Below, piece after piece: positions 35,735 to 44,547 of a stretch of DNA of 64,000 nt. The first letter of the stretch is position 1. Every line of letters starts with the position of its first letter. The stretch covers positions 1-64,000 of the forward strand of contig JAHBVK010000030.1 in NCBI GenBank assembly GCA_019637555.1, written 5' to 3'. Made by a program: the position numbers and the translations under genes. The DNA comes from Anaerolineae bacterium (GTDB taxonomy: Bacteria > Chloroflexota > Anaerolineae > Aggregatilineales > UBA2796). The notes beneath the pieces are model-generated. The model saw only the letters and a list, made by a program, of their open reading frames with translations, was not told where the DNA came from and searched no databases.

Positions 35735-38422
35735 CTACTTCCCCAACGCCTCGCCCACCACGCGCTTCGCCTCTTGCAGCGCCTCCGGCAGTTTCTCGGC
35801 ATCCTTGCCGCCAGCCTGAGCCAACGTCGGACGACCACCGCCGCCACCGCCCACGATCTGCGCGATCTGCTTGATCACGTCGCCAGCGCGCACCCGCTTG
35901 GTTAGATCGTCGCTGACGGCGGCGACCAACTGCGGTTTGCCCGAATCCGCCATGCCCAACACGATCACGCCGCTTTTTACTTTGTCGCGGAACCAGTCGG
36001 TCATCTCGCGCATCGACTCGGCGGTGGTCGCGTTCACCTGCGCGATCAGGACGGGGACGCCGTTGACCTGCTCCACCTTGCCGAGCAGCGACTCGAACTC
36101 CATCCGCGCCAACTGACGGCGCAACTTCTGGCTCTCCGCCTTCGCCTGCGCCGCTTCCTCGCGAATTTGCTCGATGCGATCTCCAACGTGTTCTGGCGTC
36201 GTGCCCAACTGCTGCGCCGTCAGTTTCAGTAAATTCAATTGCTGGCTGACGTAACTCTGTGCCGCACTGCCCGTCAACGCTTCCACGCGCCGCGTCCCCT
36301 GCGAGACGCCGCCCTCGCTGGTGATCACGAACGAACCGATCACGCCGATGGCGGGAACATGGGTACCGCCGCACAGTTCGTAGCTGAAGAATTCCTCGCC
36401 CTTATCACCGACGCGCACCGTGCGGACGACATCGCCGTACTTCTCACCGAACAGCGCCATCGCGCCTTCTTTGCGGGCAGTTTCCAAATCCTTCTCGGTG
36501 ATGGTCACCGGCTCGTTCAGCGTGATCCAGCGGGCGACATTCGCGGTGATCGTGTTCAGATCGCTAGGACTGATCGCCGCGTCGTGGCTGAAGTCGAAGC
36601 GCAAGCGATCCGGCGCGACCAGCGATCCCTTCTGCTGGACATGTGTGCCCAAGACTTTCCGCAGCTCGGCGTGCAGCAAGTGTGTCGCTGTGTGGTTACG
36701 CATAATATCCATGCGCCGCACGCGATCTACTTCCGCTACCACCGTATCACCAACACGCGCCGTGCCTTCGACTACTTCACCGACATGCACGATCATGCCG
36801 CCGACGGGCTTACGCATATCCTCAACGTCAATGGTCCAACCCGCGCCCTTGATCGTGCCTGTGTCGCTGACCTGACCGCCGGATTCGACGTAGAACGGCG
36901 TGGCATTCAGCACCACCTCCACGCGATCCCCGATCTGCGCTGAGTCCGCGATCTGTCCATCGCGCAGCAGCGCCACCACTAGCGCCTCTTTCTGCATGGT
37001 CGAGTACGGATCGTAGGCAACGCCGGATTTGCCGAGTAGCCCGTTTGCCTTCAGGTCATTTAGCAGCGTCTGGTAAATTTCCTCGCGGGCGATCACGCCC
37101 ATCACGTTGCTACCGCTGACTTCGCTGTGTTCCTTCTCCGCGATCTGGTAGCCCGCCTCATCGACGCTGTAGCCCTTCTCTTGCGCCACGTCGCGCGTGA
37201 CCTCGAAGGGCAGACCAAGCGTACTCTTGAGGAAGAAGGCATCCGCGCCCGCAAGCTGACCTCCGGCTGGCAACTGCGCCAGCAGATCATCTAACTGCGC
37301 CAACCCTGACTCGAGTGTGCGTCCAAAGCGGACTTCTTCCTGCGCGATCTGCTTCTTGATGGAGTCTTTGCGCTCGATCAGTTCCTTGTACTGACCACCC
37401 ATCTGCTCGATCACGGTATCGACCAGTTCGTGCAGGAACGGCTGCGTGAAGCCGATGCGTCTGCCGAAGCGCGCCGCGCGCCGGATCAACATACGACAGA
37501 TTGAGCCGCGATCTTTCGGTCCGGGATTGACACCTTCCGCGATCAGGAAGCTGGCGGCACGCACATGGTCGGCAATCACGTGGTAGGGTACGAAATCCTG
37601 CTTATATGCCTCCACACTCGCACCGTTCAGACTGCGAATCTTGCCGATTATCGGTGTAAACAAATCGCTGTAGAAATTGTTGCGGACGCCTTGTAGGATG
37701 CTGACGATGCGCTCGAAGCCCATCCCAGTATCGACGCCGGGAGCAGGCAGCGGCACGCGCGTGCCATCTGGCTGCTGATCGAATTGCATGAACACCAGAT
37801 TCCAGACTTCGAGAATGCGCCCCGAGCTTTCTTCCAATTCCGCCAGCACGACTTCCGGTACATTACCCTTTTCCGGTTCCCAGTCGAAGTGCAGCTCTGA
37901 GGTGTAACCACAGGGACCCGTATCCGCCATTTGCCAGAAGTTAGTTTTGTCGCCCAAGCGATAGACGCGATCCGCTGGCACGCCGATCTCTTGCGTCCAG
38001 ATCGCATACGCCTGCTCATCGTTAGTGTGGACGGTGAAGTAGAGCCGTTCAACGGGAATGCCAAATACTTTAGTCAGTACGTCGAAAGCGTAACGACAGG
38101 CATCCTTTTTGAAGTAGTCGCCAAAGCTGAAATTGCCGAGCATCTCGAAGAAAGTGTGATGACGAGGAGACGGTCCCACATTTTCCAGATCGTTGTGCTT
38201 GCCGGAGATGCGCAGGACTTTCTGGGACGTGGTAGCGCGGGTATAAGGGCGTTTGTCCAAACCCAGAAAGACATCTTTGAACTGCACCATGCCTGCGTTG
38301 GTAAACAGCAGCGTTGGATCGTTGGCGGGCACAAGCGACGATGAAGGTACGACTTTGTGTCCCATCTCTTCAAAATAATCGAGGAACGCCTGCCGTACCT
38401 CGTTGCTGGTCATGGACTTCAT
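35735..38422 (-). CDS. alaS: Alanyl-tRNA synthetase
   Basis: The 895-residue enzyme has the class II catalytic domain (FLDYFEEMGHKVVPSSSLVP, LFTNAGMVQFKDVFLG, GPSPRHHTFFEMLGNFSFGDYFK). The editing domain has zinc ligands (RNHTATHLLHAEL, ELCGGTHV), and the C-terminal C-Ala/DHHA1 domain ends in IAQIVGGGGGGRPTLAQAGG. It charges tRNA-Ala with alanine and clears Ser/Gly mischarging. Length is normal (~875). GAGGAAG sits 5 bp upstream of ATG 38422, favouring it over the ATG three codons later. A TATAAT (minus, 38495-38490) about 70 bp upstream may be its -10 box, with no clear -35. Confidence 0.97.
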   Translation of the reverse strand: MKSMTSNEVRQAFLDYFEEMGHKVVPSSSLVPANDPTLLFTNAGMVQFKDVFLGLDKRPYTRATTSQKVLRISGKHNDLENVGPSPRHHTFFEMLGNFSFGDYFKKDACRYAFDVLTKVFGIPVERLYFTVHTNDEQAYAIWTQEIGVPADRVYRLGDKTNFWQMADTGPCGYTSELHFDWEPEKGNVPEVVLAELEESSGRILEVWNLVFMQFDQQPDGTRVPLPAPGVDTGMGFERIVSILQGVRNNFYSDLFTPIIGKIRSLNGASVEAYKQDFVPYHVIADHVRAASFLIAEGVNPGPKDRGSICRMLIRRAARFGRRIGFTQPFLHELVDTVIEQMGGQYKELIERKDSIKKQIAQEEVRFGRTLESGLAQLDDLLAQLPAGGQLAGADAFFLKSTLGLPFEVTRDVAQEKGYSVDEAGYQIAEKEHSEVSGSNVMGVIAREEIYQTLLNDLKANGLLGKSGVAYDPYSTMQKEALVVALLRDGQIADSAQIGDRVEVVLNATPFYVESGGQVSDTGTIKGAGWTIDVEDMRKPVGGMIVHVGEVVEGTARVGDTVVAEVDRVRRMDIMRNHTATHLLHAELRKVLGTHVQQKGSLVAPDRLRFDFSHDAAISPSDLNTITANVARWITLNEPVTITEKDLETARKEGAMALFGEKYGDVVRTVRVGDKGEEFFSYELCGGTHVPAIGVIGSFVITSEGGVSQGTRRVEALTGSAAQSYVSQQLNLLKLTAQQLGTTPEHVGDRIEQIREEAAQAKAESQKLRRQLARMEFESLLGKVEQVNGVPVLIAQVNATTAESMREMTDWFRDKVKSGVIVLGMADSGKPQLVAAVSDDLTKRVRAGDVIKQIAQIVGGGGGGRPTLAQAGGKDAEKLPEALQEAKRVVGEALGK

Positions 38423-38655
38423 AACTACTTCCTCTGAGGGATGCCGATTAGTGCTCGGTAGACCGTAAGTAAATTGTCGATTAGCGCGAATTATACTCGG
38501 CGGCGGCGGGGGTTGAGTAGGCTGAAAGTATGACGGGCGAAGGGAACCAAGATCAATTTCGTTGTGTCTATCCGATCAGAACTTCATGACACAGCGCTGG
38601 TACACCTGCCAGCAACATAGAATGTCGTGGAGCTAGACGCGGAGGAGTGAACATC

Positions 38656-39375
38656 ATGCGTTGGATTCTTGTTCTTATCGTAGCTCTTAGCCTAACCTTC
38701 ATCCCTATGAGCAGCGCCAGTGCCGGATGCACAGTGCGAGCCGACTGGCTGAATCGACATACCGTCGCCCGTGGCGAGAACCTGTACCGGATCGCCACCC
38801 GCTACGGCACGACGATAGGCGAAATGACAGCGGGCAACTGCCTCAGCGATCCGAATCGAATTTACGTCGGTCAGGTACTGCGCGTCCCCGGTGGTAATGG
38901 CAGCGATACCAGCGGTTGGACGCTGCTCAGCGGAAATCCGGTGGCGCTGCTTGCCTATCCTTCAAGACAAAGCGCACTCATCGCCACGCTGATCAACGAG
39001 AATGTGCTGCTGCTAGGACGCACGGCTGATAGCAACTTCCTCAAAGTGCAGACCAATACCGGACTTTCCGGTTGGATGTGGAGCTATGATGTGCCTGCAC
39101 ACAGCGATTTCATCATCCGTCTGCCTGTGATCGTGGAGGGCAATCCCACTGGCATACAGGGGTACATTGCTGGCTCATTCATCCGCCTGCGCATGGGACC
39201 CGGTGAACAGTATCGGGTGCTCCGTCACCTGAGCAAGCAGACAGTACAAATTCTAGGCAAATCTAGTGACTTGCAGTGGTATAAGGTACAAGCAGGTGGC
39301 TACACAGGCTGGGTGTTCAGCCAGTTAGTGACCATCGATCCAAATATCTACGCCAGTATCCCGGTAGTTAACTAG
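38656..39375 (+). CDS. Secreted LysM and double SH3-like domain protein
   Basis: Start ATG 38656 follows GGAGGA by 9 bp; GTG 38647 touches that site and is less likely. The 239-residue product has a signal peptide (MRWILVLIVALSLTFIPMSSASA), a LysM domain (HTVARGENLYRIATRYGTTIGEM, NRIYVGQVLRVP) and two bacterial SH3-like domains. The first is around NPVALLAYPSRQSAL...GWMWSYDV, the second FIRLRMGPGEQYRVL...GWVFSQLV. These modules bind peptidoglycan or other wall material. No catalytic domain is present, so it is probably a wall-binding adaptor or a decoy for other wall enzymes. It is divergent from alaS. Confidence 0.88.
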   Translation: MRWILVLIVALSLTFIPMSSASAGCTVRADWLNRHTVARGENLYRIATRYGTTIGEMTAGNCLSDPNRIYVGQVLRVPGGNGSDTSGWTLLSGNPVALLAYPSRQSALIATLINENVLLLGRTADSNFLKVQTNTGLSGWMWSYDVPAHSDFIIRLPVIVEGNPTGIQGYIAGSFIRLRMGPGEQYRVLRHLSKQTVQILGKSSDLQWYKVQAGGYTGWVFSQLVTIDPNIYASIPVVN

Positions 39376-39424
39376 TGCCATCAAGCACTCCCCGATTCAA
39401 TTGCAACTGAATCGGGGACCAAGA

Positions 39425-41170
39425 TCAGGGTGTCGCTGTCGCGCTTGCCGTAATCGCTGGCGTTGCGGTGGGCGCAGCGAAATCGGTGATCCCTAGTGAG
39501 ATGGTGGCAAAGACCAGTCCTGTGCCGCGCCGCAGTCTCAGCGTGACTACTTCGACGGGTCGTCGCGCGTTCATTTCGTTAGCGAACTCCATTGCTGTCG
39601 CCACTGGTACATCATCCACCGCCTCGACCACATCATCAATGCGCACACCCGATAACTGCGCCGACGCGCCGACTTCGGTCACGCGCACACCAGCTTCACT
39701 ATCCGTAACTCGCAAGCCAATGTAGATCGAAGTCGGCAGTGTTGGTGTCAGTGTTATGGTTGGCAGCGGCGTCTCGGTGAAAGTAGCCGTCGCCGACGCT
39801 GTTTGCGTTGCTGTCGGCGTCTCCGTCGGCAGCGGACTCGGCGTGAAAGTAGCAGTCTCTGTAGCGGTTGCCGTCGCGGTATCTGTTGGGATTGCCGTTG
39901 GCGTCTCCGTTGGCAGCGGCGTAAAGGTAAGTGATGGGGTACTGGTTGGTAATGGCGTTTCGCTCGGAACCGTTGTTGCCGTTGCAGTTTCCGTTGCTGT
40001 TGGCTCTGGCGTCTCGGTCAGCGTTTCTGTCGCGGTTAACGTGGCTGTTGCGGTTTCGGTGGGCACGAATGCACTTTCGTCCGTAGGCAAATCAGTAGCG
40101 GTCATCATCGCTGTTGCTGATGCTGCTTCCGTCGGTGGTGTTTCCGTTGGCATGACTGATGGAGTATTGGTTGGCGCTGGCGTTTCGCTGACCATCTGGG
40201 CTGCTTCTGCCGAGGGCGTTGGTGTTCGTGAACGCGTCGGAAAGAATGCCTGCACCAGCGTCACCGTCGGGGGAATCGGAGTGTCGGTCGGTGTCAGCGT
40301 GATCGTCGGGGTATGGCTGGGCGTGGCAGTAATCGCTTCCGTAGGCACTTCGGTATCCGCGCCAGCGATCACCATCGTTTCTGTCAAGGTGGCGGTCACG
40401 GCGATGCTGACGCTGGTCGGTGTCTCTTGCGCCCCGTCTGATGATTGCAAACGCGGCAGCAGTACAGCGGCTATTCCGCCAATAATTAGCAGCGGCAGTG
40501 CGATCAGCAGCAAGCGCAGCGGGACTCTCCAACGTGCTTTTTGTTGTGCATCTTCCAGCAAGTAGCCAAATTCTTCAATCAACTGAACGTCGCTGGTGCG
40601 TGAGTGCATCTTTTGCTTGATCAACGCTAGAGTCGGCGCGAAGCTCTCGCGTCGCTCCAGTAGATCGCGCAGACTAACTGCCAAGCGTCTTTGTTCGTAC
40701 AACGGCATCGAGGCAGTCTGGAGGCGCTGTTGTGCATCCGCGAGTGCAGTTGACCAATCGGGCGGAGTCGCCTCTGTCATCCCTTCCGTGGGTGGCAATA
40801 CCTGCCGGATCGCGTCAGAGAACACAGTCAGTGACGGCTCGTAATTCTCCCGAAATTGAACCGTCGCCGCGGCATTGAGTTCGGGCGGCAGTGCCCCTAC
40901 ATCCTCCAGCAGGATCACTAGTATCGGCTTCTTGAGCGCAGCGGCGTACTCCATCTCCAGCTTGCGGGCGGCGGAGTTCAGACTGTACTGCGTCAGCGCG
41001 ATGGTGAACAGATCACAATTCTTGATCTTGCTGAATGCATGTTCCCACGAAATCGATCCGCCTAAAGACTTTTGCTCGACAAATACATCCTTGTCGAAGT
41101 TGCGTAAAATCTCGGCTAATCGTGCAATTTGATCTTGATTGCGACTGCTATAACTGAGGAAGATTGTCAT
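39425..41170 (-). CDS. TIR domain / transmembrane / Thr-Pro linker / PDZ protein
   Basis: The 581-residue protein has an N-terminal TIR domain (residues 1-130: MTIFLSYSSRNQDQIARL, ISWEHAFSKIKNCDLFTIALTQ, ARKLEMEYAAALKKPILV). E72 is the best match to the NADase Glu, but the region is less canonical than in the TIR-WD40 protein of this window. After a helical segment, KARWRVPLR leads into one membrane helix (217-238). About 235 residues of Thr/Pro/Ala/Ser repeats (TPT, TAT, TET) form a flexible stalk, and a PDZ domain at ~487-565 (IYIGLRVTDSEAGVRVTEV, GVRIDDVVEAVDDVPV) is near the C-terminus. The basic flank predicts TIR inside and PDZ outside. It is a single gene, divergent from the RRM gene. 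Confidence 0.9.
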   Translation of the reverse strand: MTIFLSYSSRNQDQIARLAEILRNFDKDVFVEQKSLGGSISWEHAFSKIKNCDLFTIALTQYSLNSAARKLEMEYAAALKKPILVILLEDVGALPPELNAAATVQFRENYEPSLTVFSDAIRQVLPPTEGMTEATPPDWSTALADAQQRLQTASMPLYEQRRLAVSLRDLLERRESFAPTLALIKQKMHSRTSDVQLIEEFGYLLEDAQQKARWRVPLRLLLIALPLLIIGGIAAVLLPRLQSSDGAQETPTSVSIAVTATLTETMVIAGADTEVPTEAITATPSHTPTITLTPTDTPIPPTVTLVQAFFPTRSRTPTPSAEAAQMVSETPAPTNTPSVMPTETPPTEAASATAMMTATDLPTDESAFVPTETATATLTATETLTETPEPTATETATATTVPSETPLPTSTPSLTFTPLPTETPTAIPTDTATATATETATFTPSPLPTETPTATQTASATATFTETPLPTITLTPTLPTSIYIGLRVTDSEAGVRVTEVGASAQLSGVRIDDVVEAVDDVPVATAMEFANEMNARRPVEVVTLRLRRGTGLVFATISLGITDFAAPTATPAITASATATP

Positions 41171-41618
41171 ACTGCTCGGTTTCCGCTGCCCTTACCATCA
41201 TTCCAGAACGCATCGAGACACAACAGGTCTGCGCTGTAACGTCATATCCGCGATCTGTTGCCAGTGAAATTGAACAAAGTGGCGAGGAATAAGTTGCTAT
41301 CTTTGACTTAATACAGACTATCGCATTGAGCAGATTACGCCAAATTTCACCTCCTCACCTTACCTAACTTATGCGGATGAGTGCCCGGCAGCACAGAATA
41401 CGCAGCCCGAACTAAACTGGTATAGGGCGACCAAGATTGTACATATACAAAGCCACTAATTTGTGCGATAATGGTTGTGTGATGGTGTGCCGAACCTGTC
41501 ATGGTTCAAACTGCGATAATGCTCCTGTTCATGCAATGTGATCGGACTTTTCCCGTTTTTGCCACAGCTAATCTGTCTCCATCAGTAGTCCGTTCTATCT
41601 TGCATACTGGAGTATCTC
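41171..41618. other. 448-bp divergent intergenic region
   Basis: No open frame or RNA gene is apparent. An inverted repeat GAACC-TGTCAT-GGTTC lies at 41492-41507 between two copies of GATAAT (41466, 41515). It could be an operator, or part of a long leader of the RRM gene, as cold-inducible RNA-binding protein genes often have. Confidence 0.35.
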
Positions 41619-41957
41619 ATGGCTAAAAAACTATATGTTGGCAATCTTGCCTACAGCACAACCGAAGAGCAGATCCGTGATCTGTTCTCACAAGTAGGCG
41701 AAGTCGATAGCGTCGCGTTGATCACGGATCGTGAAACGGGACGTGCAAAGGGCTTCGGCTTCGTGGAAATGAATACCGAAGAAGGTAGCCAAGAGGCGAT
41801 CCGTCGCTTCAATGGCTATACGCTGGACAACCGTACCCTAACTGTTAATGAGGCTCGTCCGCGTGAGGAGCGTTCCGGTGGTGGTGGGTTCAATCGCGGT
41901 GGTGACCGCGGTTATCGTAGTGATCGGAATGATCGCGGCGGCAACCGTCGTTTCTAA
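41619..41957 (+). CDS. RRM-domain RNA-binding protein with Gly/Arg tail
   Basis: The 112-residue protein is a single RRM with RNP2 KLYVGNLAY and RNP1 RAKGFGFVEM, both with the aromatic residues that stack on RNA. It is followed by a Gly/Arg/Asp/Asn-rich tail (GGGGFNRGGDRGYRSDRNDRGG). This matches the short bacterial RRM proteins of cyanobacteria and Chloroflexota (Rbp-type), which bind RNA and are often cold-induced. GGAG lies ~9 bp upstream of the ATG. A terminator follows at 42016. Confidence 0.95.
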   Translation: MAKKLYVGNLAYSTTEEQIRDLFSQVGEVDSVALITDRETGRAKGFGFVEMNTEEGSQEAIRRFNGYTLDNRTLTVNEARPREERSGGGGFNRGGDRGYRSDRNDRGGNRRF

Positions 41958-42015
41958 GACCGCGCTAGGATCACTACTGCTACCTCACCGTCAGCGGTAA
42001 GGCTAGATCTACTGA

Positions 42016-42054
42016 AGCAGCAAATGAGCCTCAACCTCATCTGCTGCTTTTGTT
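42016..42054 (+). terminator. Intrinsic terminator of the RRM gene
   Basis: AGCAGCAAATGAG pairs with CTCATCTGCTGCT (12 of 13) around a 7-base loop, followed by TTTTGTTTT. Confidence 0.8.
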
Positions 42055-42117
42055 TTGGTTGGAATTGAGTAGTCAGCTTGTTTCTGCAACAGTCAACAGC
42101 AGGTAGAGGAAAACATT

Positions 42118-42438
42118 ATGAGCAGTAAACGGGAGTCACAACAAGATTATTTCTGCATCATGGTCAAGCGCAACTACGAGGATGTCTGGCGGGTAGTCGG
42201 CAAATATGATACCCGCGAAGAAGCTGAACAAGCATTGCAAGAGAAGCGTGCCTATACGGGCGTGTTCAACTATGACAACGCCGACTTGCAGGTGATCTCG
42301 CGGGCGGAAGGCAAGAAACGCTTCGGCGCTAACTGGGAATATCACCCCATTGGCGAGAAGCCAGCAGTCAGCCATTCTGTATCGAAGGCGAAGAAATCTA
42401 CCAGAGCAGCTAAAACGAAGGTAGCCTCCGAAGAATAG
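42118..42438 (+). CDS. Small protein of unknown function with basic tail
   Basis: I do not recognise this 106-residue protein. The N-terminal ~80 residues look globular (DYFCIMVKRNYEDVWRVVGKY, REEAEQALQEKRAYTGVFNYDNADLQVISRAEG), with a repeat-unit-like 'deviating AEQAL' helix. The C-terminus is Lys/Ala/Ser-rich (SKAKKSTRAAKTKVASEE), resembling DNA- or RNA-binding tails. TAGAGG-like purines precede the ATG (AGGTAGAGGAAAACATT). It is flanked on both sides by terminators, so it forms its own unit. Its place after the RRM gene may be chance. Confidence 0.75.
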   Translation: MSSKRESQQDYFCIMVKRNYEDVWRVVGKYDTREEAEQALQEKRAYTGVFNYDNADLQVISRAEGKKRFGANWEYHPIGEKPAVSHSVSKAKKSTRAAKTKVASEE

Positions 42439-42475
42439 TCCTGCTCACCTGTGTGAGCTTTCCAGCTACCAAGAT

Positions 42476-42515
42476 CACGCCCCGCAGCGCCTTTGCTGAA
42501 CGGGGCGTGTCTTTT
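42476..42515 (+). terminator. Intrinsic terminator
   Basis: CACGCCCCG and CGGGGCGTG pair perfectly around a 16-base loop, followed by TCTTTTCC, 38 bp after the stop of the 106-residue gene. Confidence 0.75.
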
Positions 42516-42545
42516 CCTAGCCTATGCCTCGCAGCCTCGATCCAT

Positions 42546-42875
42546 TCAGCGTTCGCGCTCCGCTGTGCCCTCAACGAACAACGAGATCACGGAACAAATC
42601 GGCAGAATCACGATGCCCATGAATAAACCCATATCCGCGGGGTTCCACTTATCGGGCGCACGCAGCATCAAGACAATGGCGTTGATCACGATGAACGCAC
42701 CAGCAGCCACAAAGCCAAATCCTAATACCGTCGCTTTGGTGCCTGTGTAATGTGTCGTTCGTCCGTAACGTCCGCGCACGATCATATCCGCAGCGAGCAA
42801 GCCGGGTATCCCCTGCGCTGCCATAAAGCCGCCGATCACCACCGAGAAGATGAGAAAGATGGCATTTGCGTTCAT
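42546..42875 (-). CDS. Small three-helix membrane protein of unknown function
   Basis: ATG 42875 is preferred because AGAGGGGG lies immediately upstream; the frame is open to 43025 but that leader has no ribosome site. The product is 109 residues with predicted membrane segments NAIFLIFSVVIGGFMAAQ, ATVLGFGFVAAGAFIVINAIVL and MGLFMGIVILPICSVISLFV. A short cytoplasmic or exterior loop (RGRYGRTTHYTGTKA) carries several basic and aromatic residues. I do not recognise the family. Confidence 0.7.
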   Translation of the reverse strand: MNANAIFLIFSVVIGGFMAAQGIPGLLAADMIVRGRYGRTTHYTGTKATVLGFGFVAAGAFIVINAIVLMLRAPDKWNPADMGLFMGIVILPICSVISLFVEGTAERER

Positions 42876-43127
42876 AATCCCCCTCTGATACGCACTGATC
42901 CGCTGCCCTGTCTCCAGTGGTCGCAGTCCGGAGTCAGGCGCTGGGATGTAGTTGGGCTTGCATTGCATTGTAGGGGAAACATGAAGCTGCAGTATTCCAT
43001 TTTCGTTGTAATTTCTGAGTGTCAAGGATCGGCACTTTTTGCGCTTTTGTGCGAATTTTTAATGTAACCGATCTTTGCGCTGACCTGTATGCCGACTATA
43101 CTAGTGGTGTATCAACAGAAATCATTA

Positions 43128-43143
43128 AACCGATCTATCGGTT
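43128..43143. promoter_or_regulatory. Palindrome downstream of a predicted promoter of the FHA gene
   Basis: AACCGAT-CT-ATCGGTT is an exact 7-bp inverted repeat. Part of it recurs at 43066 (TAACCGATCT) and ~43158 (TTAACCGG). A TTTGCG (43074-43079) and TATACT (43097-43102) with a 17-bp spacer lie just upstream, so this could be an operator. Confidence 0.4.
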
Positions 43144-43192
43144 GAGCGTAAATCATTAACCGGCATAGAAACGAAATCCGCGAGTTTGTACG

Positions 43193-43906
43193 ATGAGTAC
43201 ACCTGACGGCATCGCAAAAGTCACTTGGGAAGACCCTGAAACCTTACAACGACGCGAATACGTGCTCATTGAAGGCGCTACCGCGAGTATTGGACGATCC
43301 GTCGGCAATGACGTGATCATTCCGCAGAAGCATGTCAGCCGCCAGCACGCCGTGATCACGTTCCGCGACGGCATTTTCATGATCAGCGATCTGGGCAGTG
43401 CCAATGGCACCTTCGTTAATGATCGCCGCCTCACCGATCCGTTTCCGCTAGCGCACGGCGACGTGATCCGCCTGTATGTGCCGACGCTGCAATTCTCGGC
43501 TGTTGTCAGCGAGGAAGAGCAGGAGAACGCGCGCAAAACTGGCACCTTGATCCTGCCCCGTGCGACGCGCGGTGACGCTAAGCTGCTGGTCACCGTCGGC
43601 GTACAAGAAGGCGTCGAGTTCCCGCTGGTTCAGGAAACCATTACCGTCGGACGCGATACGCAGGGCGCACAGTGGGATATCAAACTGAAAGACCCCGCTG
43701 TTTCCCGTCCGCACTGCAAGCTGGTCAAGCAGGGTACTGCATGGGCGATTATCGATCTGGAGAGCGTCAACGGTACACTGCTCAACGGTTCGCAGGTGAG
43801 CAGTGAAGCACTGACGTTGAAAGATGGCGATGTGCTGACCATTGGCGAGACGACGCTGCTCTATCGTTCGTTAGCAGCTACACAACGGGTGAACCAAGTC
43901 CCATGA
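43193..43906 (+). CDS. Tandem FHA-domain protein
   Basis: The 237-residue protein has two forkhead-associated domains. The first carries ASIGRSVGNDVIIPQKHVSRQHA and SDLGSANGTFVND. The second carries ITVGRDTQGAQWDIKLKDPAVSRPHCKL and DLESVNGTLLNG. The GR, SRxH and NGT residues needed for phosphothreonine recognition are present in both. It should be cytoplasmic and act downstream of a Ser/Thr kinase, which is not encoded in this window. Its last 4 bp overlap the next gene (ATGA), so it is translationally coupled to the DUF1684 protein. Confidence 0.92.
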   Translation: MSTPDGIAKVTWEDPETLQRREYVLIEGATASIGRSVGNDVIIPQKHVSRQHAVITFRDGIFMISDLGSANGTFVNDRRLTDPFPLAHGDVIRLYVPTLQFSAVVSEEEQENARKTGTLILPRATRGDAKLLVTVGVQEGVEFPLVQETITVGRDTQGAQWDIKLKDPAVSRPHCKLVKQGTAWAIIDLESVNGTLLNGSQVSSEALTLKDGDVLTIGETTLLYRSLAATQRVNQVP

Positions 43907-44493
43907 CCTACGAGTCAGACCTAATCCTGCAGCGCCAGCAAAAAGATCGCTTCTTCAAATCGCACCCACAATCCCCATTGATGCCCGAACAGCGCGACTT
44001 ATTCTTGGGCTTACAATATTTCCCGCCGAATCCTGCGCTGCGCTTGGAACTGGACATCGACACTTTCGCGGACAAGCAGAACGTCAAGCTGCTGACCACC
44101 ACTGGCGAGAGCCGCTACTATCTGCGTTGGGGCAAAGTGCATTTTGAGGTCGAGGGCGAAGCAGCCGAGTTGACGTTGTACTACTCGCCCGGACACGATT
44201 CCTTTTTCCTGCCGTTCATGGATGCGACCACTGGCAGTGATACCTACGACGCGGGACGTTACCTCGATCCTGAGCGCATCACCGACAGCCGCGTGCTGTT
44301 GGATTTCAACCTCGCCTACTCCCCCTATTGCGCGTTTAATGAGCCACTAGAGCTTGCCGAAAAAGCCGGACGCGAACCGCGTGTCTGGAGCTGCCCGATC
44401 CCTCCGCAGGAGAATCGGCTGAAGGTGGCGGTCAAGGCTGGTGAGAAGAAACCAATCGGTGTGTGGGTGATCAGCGATTCTGAGGCACATTAG
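43903..44493 (+). CDS. DUF1684 family protein
   Basis: The 196-residue protein matches DUF1684 (PF07920), with GRYLDPERI, VLLDFNLAYSPYCAFNEP, CPIPPQENRLKVAVKAGEK. The family often lies near FHA-domain or lipoprotein genes and its function is unknown. No signal peptide is present, and DHHCA-like Cys/Pro motifs are fixed in the family. It overlaps the preceding FHA gene by ATGA, so they form a two-gene operon and may act together. Confidence 0.9.
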   Translation: MTYESDLILQRQQKDRFFKSHPQSPLMPEQRDLFLGLQYFPPNPALRLELDIDTFADKQNVKLLTTTGESRYYLRWGKVHFEVEGEAAELTLYYSPGHDSFFLPFMDATTGSDTYDAGRYLDPERITDSRVLLDFNLAYSPYCAFNEPLELAEKAGREPRVWSCPIPPQENRLKVAVKAGEKKPIGVWVISDSEAH

Positions 44494-44547
44494 GGCGAGA
44501 GGCAAGTGTTATGACTAACACTTGCCTCTTCAATGCTGTGCTATTAG

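Noticed and set aside
35712-36374. 220-codon Arg/Gly-rich minus-strand frame at the alaS end
   Set aside because: It is an out-of-frame reading of the alaS C-terminal domain.
36239-36943. 234-codon plus-strand frame inside alaS
   Set aside because: It is antisense to the alaS editing domain and has no homology-like features.
39756-40400. CRISPR-like or tandem DNA repeat
   Set aside because: The repeats are short, irregular and in codon phase for Thr/Pro; they code for a protein stalk.
39756-40565. 269-codon plus-strand open frame full of Val/Gly/Ser
   Set aside because: It is antisense to the Thr/Pro repeats of the TIR-PDZ gene; the low-complexity repeats alone explain it, and it has no start signals.
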